Shown in pieces: positions 61,301-64,000 of a stretch of DNA of 64,000 nucleotides. The DNA lies in NCBI RefSeq assembly GCF_038051985.1, contig NZ_CP150291.1, positions 558,001 through 622,000 on the forward strand. The letters run 5' to 3'. The translations under genes and the position numbers were made by a program. Under the pieces are notes generated by a model that saw nothing but the letters and a program-made list of their open reading frames with translations, made no database searches and was not told the DNA's origin. How positions within the stretch are numbered: the first letter of the stretch is position 1; each line of letters begins with the position of its first letter. The DNA comes from Solibacillus sp. FSL H8-0523. Lineage in GTDB: Bacteria; Bacillota; Bacilli; Bacillales_A; Planococcaceae.

Positions 61301-64000
61301 ACGATGGTAGATTTTGAATTAGCACCGCTAATCGTAAGGGATGTTTTTCCCTCTGCGACACCGTATACGCTAATATTATTGCCGTACTCCGTTTTCGTTA
61401 GGATAGCTGCGTTATGACCTGTTGCAGTAAGGTTGCCAGTTAAGTCAAGCTCTGTACCAGTCACTGTAAGGCTGTTTGTCATCACAGTATGATCCATTTC
61501 ATAGTGCGTATCACTATTGGCTGAAATCGTAAATTGTACGATTCGGCCGTCTGATAAGAGCACCTTAGCGGTCGAATTATTTTTCACTGCATAAACTATA
61601 TCGTTATAAATGCGAACGGCGTCGCCCTCGATTATTGTACCTGTAATATCAGCGCCTAAATCTGCTAAGTTATAAGATACTACATTACCTGTAATTGTAC
61701 GCTTGCTCTTTGGATTCGCCGCATCATCTAATGCAGTTGTTACGTTTATAAGCAAAGTTTGGTTGTTTGAATCCGTTGCTGTATAAGTTGTTTTACCAGC
61801 CTTTAATGCATAGAGTTCAACTGTTTTACTTGAAACATTCGCACGTAGCATATCTGTTAAGTAGCTAGAAGTGGTAACGCCATTTAGGCCATATGCTGAA
61901 ACATCAATTGAATCAGATTTTTCAACCTCTGCTACTAAGCCTGTATCATCCCGCTTAATGTACATGTAAGAGGTAGCTGTGCTTTCGTTACCAATGACTT
62001 GAATGCGTGTTTCCTCAGAGCTTGATGAAGAAATATCGAGTTTATCGCCATTGATGGTTGCCGTTGTTGTGCTACCAGTTGGAACGATGACCTCATTTAA
62101 TGAGGTTAAGCCTAATTCATCCATAGAAATGGATTTTTTAAACGTAATGACACCTGTGTCTTCGAAAGCGTATTCTTTAGTCGCTTCGTTGTATGAAACC
62201 TTAATCGTATAGAAGCCTGATAAATTCGTATCTGTTTTGTGCTGAATAGGCACTTCGATTGTTGCGCTATTATTTGTTAGGCCGTTACCAGTTGCATATA
62301 AAATGCCATCTTTTACATGAGCAGCGGTCGAGCTAAATGTTGCATTTGAAAGTTCGAAGTCGTTTAGTTTTGCTGATAAATCATGTTTTACTGGTGCTGT
62401 CGTAATTTCGTAGTTGCCAGCAGTATTGGATACGGTCGTATTGACAACCGTAGTATTTGAGCCGTCTGTTACTTTAAATGTACGTTCGCCGTCCTGGAAT
62501 CCGTAAATATAAAGTTTATCGGCAATTGTAATCGCACGCGCAGTAGTTGTTAACTCGTTTGAGACAGAAGTAAGAGCATTTAAGCCTAAATCTGTCGCTG
62601 TAATTTCAGCGCGGTCGATTTCGACTGAATATTCATTGCTTGCATTTTTAGTTACGTGAATAATCGTTTGCTGTGGTACGGCAGCACTTGATTTTAAAAT
62701 AATTGTTGATGTACCTACTTCAGACATGCTTACAAGCAATTGAGAGTTACTTGAAATTTTATAAAGCTGTGTCGTTTGATTGGCAGTTGTTGCGCTATCA
62801 AAATCGCTCATGTGTAACTCAGCTGCTGTAATCAGCTTGTTTGTAATCGCTACAGGCTTTTCAATTAAATATTGGTTGTTTTCAAGCTTTACTTCAATTG
62901 AATATTGCTTGCCGTTAGAAAGCGTTACATATGTTGTACCTGCTGATACGGCATATAATGTAAGGCCAGATTTACGTAAGCTTGAACCCTGTAAATCCTG
63001 TATTGTAGCACCTGTATTATCGTCCGTTGTATTAGTTGAAGTAATAACATTTGTTAAATCTAAATCGACAACCTTGAATGTTGGTACGGCAATCTTTCCG
63101 CTTGTGTTCGTTGCTTGGAAATTTAAGATTGCTGATTTATCCTGAATATCCTTTACAATAATTGAGCCGCTCGCTGCAGCGTTCGCAAATAATTGTAGCG
63201 CTGAGCCACTCTCATAGACATGGACGTTTGTTGTATTTGGATAAATATCGATTGACTTAATAGCTTCTAGCTTTAAAGTATTTGCAATTGAAACGGCTGT
63301 TGATTTTGCAATTTCAGGCACGTTAACGGTAGCTGTTATATCCGTAAATGACGTATTTACGGTTAAGGCTGTTGAATTTGTACCATCTGATACTTTAATG
63401 TTTTCTCCACCAGCAATACGAGGATATAAGGCAACACTGTCTGTAAGTGTTAAGCCGCCTACTTTAGAAGCAGTTAATGACGTAACCCCATTAGGTAGGC
63501 CTAAATCAGTATAAGATACAATTTGTGGTGTAATTGCTAATGCGTCCGTGATTGTATAAGCGCCATTTGCATTAGATACATAGACTCCTGTTAAATTGCC
63601 TAGTAAATCAGTGTCTGTCTTATTTGTTTGAATAATCGCTAATGCGTTTTGTAATTTTGTAGCAACAATTTTTACTTCGCCATTGACTTCTACATAGCGG
63701 AAATCATCATTACCTTCGATTAATACTCCGTTTGGTGCTGTTGTAGCTAATACTTCTTGTTTAGTAATATTCTTATTGGCATCGACTGTGACTGAAACTA
63801 ATGTTGCATTTCCTGCCGCATCTACTACACGTACCGTCGTTGAGCCTTCTTTTAATGCAGTAAAGACAAGTTTACCGTTTGCCACTGTATTTGAAATGAC
63901 ACCTGCTGTTGAGTACTCAAATTGTTCTAATGGTGCAGATGCTAAGAGTAGGTCTTTTTCTGACATTAATTCAGACGTATTGTACTCAGGAGTTAAATCC
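55345..64000 (-). CDS. Giant surface protein of Ig-like repeats (5' end outside window)
   Basis: The frame is open from 55345 to the window edge. It continues past the ATG at 63966 (the upstream codons DLTPEYNTSEL are also open), so at least 2880 residues are present and the true start lies beyond 64000. The protein is a string of ~80-95-residue units with two alternating flavours: 'DLGL...LYIYGxxxGxxxxxVxDGxxxxxINVTV' and 'VRxxGNxVYAxxxGxxxVxVGxxIxxITVxxxxGxYxL'. Both suggest beta-sandwich Ig/BIG-like folds, rich in Thr, Ala and Val. The C-terminus (ASFTTASPTIVFKKQTN) has no sorting signal, so any SLH or signal sequence should be N-terminal, outside this window. Adhesin or S-layer-associated fibre is inference. 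Confidence 0.85.
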   Translation of the reverse strand, partial: DLTPEYNTSELMSEKDLLLASAPLEQFEYSTAGVISNTVANGKLVFTALKEGSTTVRVVDAAGNATLVSVTVDANKNITKQEVLATTAPNGVLIEGNDDFRYVEVNGEVKIVATKLQNALAIIQTNKTDTDLLGNLTGVYVSNANGAYTITDALAITPQIVSYTDLGLPNGVTSLTASKVGGLTLTDSVALYPRIAGGENIKVSDGTNSTALTVNTSFTDITATVNVPEIAKSTAVSIANTLKLEAIKSIDIYPNTTNVHVYESGSALQLFANAAASGSIIVKDIQDKSAILNFQATNTSGKIAVPTFKVVDLDLTNVITSTNTTDDNTGATIQDLQGSSLRKSGLTLYAVSAGTTYVTLSNGKQYSIEVKLENNQYLIEKPVAITNKLITAAELHMSDFDSATTANQTTQLYKISSNSQLLVSMSEVGTSTIILKSSAAVPQQTIIHVTKNASNEYSVEIDRAEITATDLGLNALTSVSNELTTTARAITIADKLYIYGFQDGERTFKVTDGSNTTVVNTTVSNTAGNYEITTAPVKHDLSAKLNDFELSNATFSSTAAHVKDGILYATGNGLTNNSATIEVPIQHKTDTNLSGFYTIKVSYNEATKEYAFEDTGVITFKKSISMDELGLTSLNEVIVPTGSTTTATINGDKLDISSSSSEETRIQVIGNESTATSYMYIKRDDTGLVAEVEKSDSIDVSAYGLNGVTTSSYLTDMLRANVSSKTVELYALKAGKTTYTATDSNNQTLLINVTTALDDAANPKSKRTITGNVVSYNLADLGADITGTIIEGDAVRIYNDIVYAVKNNSTAKVLLSDGRIVQFTISANSDTHYEMDHTVMTNSLTVTGTELDLTGNLTATGHNAAILTKTEYGNNISVYGVAEGKTSLTISGANSKSTIVNFTVTKEADNSFKVEKEVVAKTLAAVPILIDPSDAALVRIEGTKVYGLAAGKVELLVGNEIKQITISVVDGHYTMSEPVSLGLAIYTASDLGFSSTSGLTIESNSNSSSTYAAIVEVEENGTIVEKLVAYSKLTGNTTGTGEIIVKSTADANLRTLVQVARKLDAASAIQLTSTIAEQDYTAFAQAPAFQNPALVRFDAVNNKLYPFAEGHTYATVGTDLQAIHVTKSATTGEYQVAVTPLTLDESGKTIAALPGNATDPNVVRLDTATGIIYATGIGSTKVQIDGNVYEVHVVEAANKQVSMTKTAITSSVVSAQQLGLTALTSATVLKGNANAIQFVRGTDNVVLYSNGASTAQTVSLLVEGTIGSDTTKYHAVINIKIAEDGSISEAKEAATALDVSSLGFPTGINEVLENDQARAVWKDNSLTIYALEAGNTAFKFANAFVNTTVNASQTNLLQATAPTFVSTEMTTAVDTITNGVILTEIGMTLYAKETGTALVNIGADVYSIAVTQQNGHYSLTKSAAMKFVTFDLANIAGTIATVGTVLNGVETAISETSNELVIYATENTGVSDIMITSGGVNMLYHTTVTNGVPSALKAAELDLDTNMVGAELYKGTNVRVDSTTNKLYLLTEGNAVLKLADNRLINVTVTRTNGELTATAEFVKYELKEAASFTSPNLKLDGTTLYAIADVAAEEKVFTTNYRIIASTTFEDGLYKLNVDERQMKAFKLADYGLTATTVTAENTPADVAFAEIDGDNLIIYAGTVFEKATLKVQDTVNGKTTTLTFNVTNNKDGAFLVTEQASVNALKFVDMGLSNAANNITAEAYNSNLIAVTTTTDGLNITSKGAGTTSIVLKQGGNVVGLVNVIVESTDGNLKATAIPVSIELENATELTATAGLTFRQDSSTYYPTAAGNALFKTSADGKKATTVTVSKNAQSELYSIQESEHNLATILATDLGLATFQGVDITGSTVTKQLSADAQKLYLIGQSNGTAEIRVSDGTNVAVIVTHNGTELLPTIAAKDLTVTPNPILTVDEQAITDWTSNEFAQVRDNKIYALKSGKTVLEGTLNTVKVLMNVSIDRQSDLKFDIKPNVVKATFANAPTLVDSTSDVIKIVGNTVYAQKEGIVQIQDGTEIKTISVTLVDSQYKLEVSQPAVQLTFTAADLGISEITAHNISPIIGSGVISAKTIGTGATKTLVILAKNTGEAKLTINNGETTVYFAVTEQDSKLVIASPIFARHEISGATSITAKTTNNNIVRFVGDTIYALTEGSLIATVDGKLYNVVAQKVNGKLAVNAAPITVQLVGAPIEDVSAFMSVDANFLASAVDFTLDTNGEQSFRDVTIGNDIYRIVITKGGVMSAQKITQKQADIHDILPNATTIVSTNTIVTATVDTINGKKIVELTPNATGHEYVTVTDADGTQSIQLSVTVTGDANNLVVASTPVSGSYNFSHFNFYATGVTHANGTALESKQGVIQVSNGIVTVYPGEPGTAHVIVKGNEGKQALYVLTVTAGGSFTFEPFTSFVAYNEFGFAPIAITQSGTATAVSEGTGLRITYIDETPTVFVIKNETNKFKTVYSQAVVDTTTNEFKVDFTASQIQEALVYSTAVTDVKGNLRVVTHTVDGVDYTVIYPTPLTATNTSTSGSFTTDRKIYNVSIDTNYKLTATELAEDAQTAYTTVEHKAQKDVVSYANGKWHAIAVGTGIYMVDGSYVQIEVEYNSSDDKYEIKPEVAVPTVTLADATSLEVLKGDQVFVDGNTVFGFTNTDTNETAIVRATKDGKTVLYAGTLTAVNAAFNIVQQDLFANLAINSYASFAYSTDTSSIIRIEGANVYALAIGTEIVTLTTKNGLRQQVQIQVKDDYTIAITPLNDLEMDYQIDTSFNMEGSVLVSGLTITFTEAVNQPAPLLVKSGTTATDNNVSVSDQELSIATGVVLHYTATFELNLEELKAGKTTITLNSTRSTSNDEWLASFTTASPTIVFKKQTN

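Noticed and set aside
55913-63145. Several 60-120-codon plus-strand frames inside the giant gene
   Set aside because: They are antisense shadows of a Thr/Val/Ala-rich repeat gene, without RBS or family resemblance.

Overview
The window looks like a chromosomal segment of a low-to-moderate-GC, flagellated, S-layer-bearing member of the Bacillales, most likely Planococcaceae/Caryophanaceae (Solibacillus- or Lysinibacillus-like). The reasons are SLH-domain cell-wall enzymes, a secA2-slaP pair, and the Bacillus-type order degS-degU / comFA-comFC-yvyF-flgM-flgN-flgK-flgL-yviE-fliW-csrA-hag. The genus call is inference from gene content; no rRNA or tRNA gene was seen.

Region 1 (1-17.4 kb) is a cell-envelope block. 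It holds a helical-repeat surface protein, an SLH-CAP protein, three NlpC/P60 endopeptidases (one with SLH, one with LysM, one bare), an SLH glucosaminidase divergent from a TetR regulator, an exported S41 protease, BrnQ, and secA2-slaP for accessory export of S-layer-type proteins. WalR-type direct repeats lie upstream of two of the hydrolases.

Region 2 (17.8-28.4 kb) carries tagO, a NERD-domain protein, an LCP ligase, yvyE, degS-degU, a lipoprotein, degV, comFA-comFC and yvyF. Region 3 (28.6-38 kb) is the late flagellar operon: flgM, flgN, flgK, two tandem flgL paralogues, yviE, fliW, csrA and hag. Sigma-D-type promoters precede flgM, flgK and hag. The hag leader carries a CsrA hairpin, so the complete FliW-CsrA-Hag partner switch is present. 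Between csrA and hag is a broken gene of G-[YFW]-[DN]-x-x repeats joined to a flagellin C-terminal fragment.

Region 4 (38-50 kb) is a flagellin glycosylation island: a Maf transferase, pseB, an SpsF-type cytidylyltransferase, pseG, pseI, a hexapeptide acyltransferase, a WbqC-like protein, two tandem methyltransferases, an FAD oxidoreductase, a PIG-L deacetylase and pseC. The central genes are visibly more AT-rich than pseB and pseC. Region 5 (50-64 kb) holds a second flagellin with a von Willebrand A domain in its variable region and a nonsense codon near its start, two DndB-like (DGQHR-type) proteins, a ComK-like protein, flaG, and the 3' part of a giant repeat-built surface protein that runs off the window.

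The most unusual elements are: (i) two arrays of ATGAGCG heptamers with a 21-bp period, at 18978-19117 and 29570-29681; (ii) the vWA-flagellin with an EF-hand-like loop; (iii) an 81-bp tandem array grown from the 3' end of the second flgL; and (iv) the pentapeptide-repeat/flagellin fusion relic.
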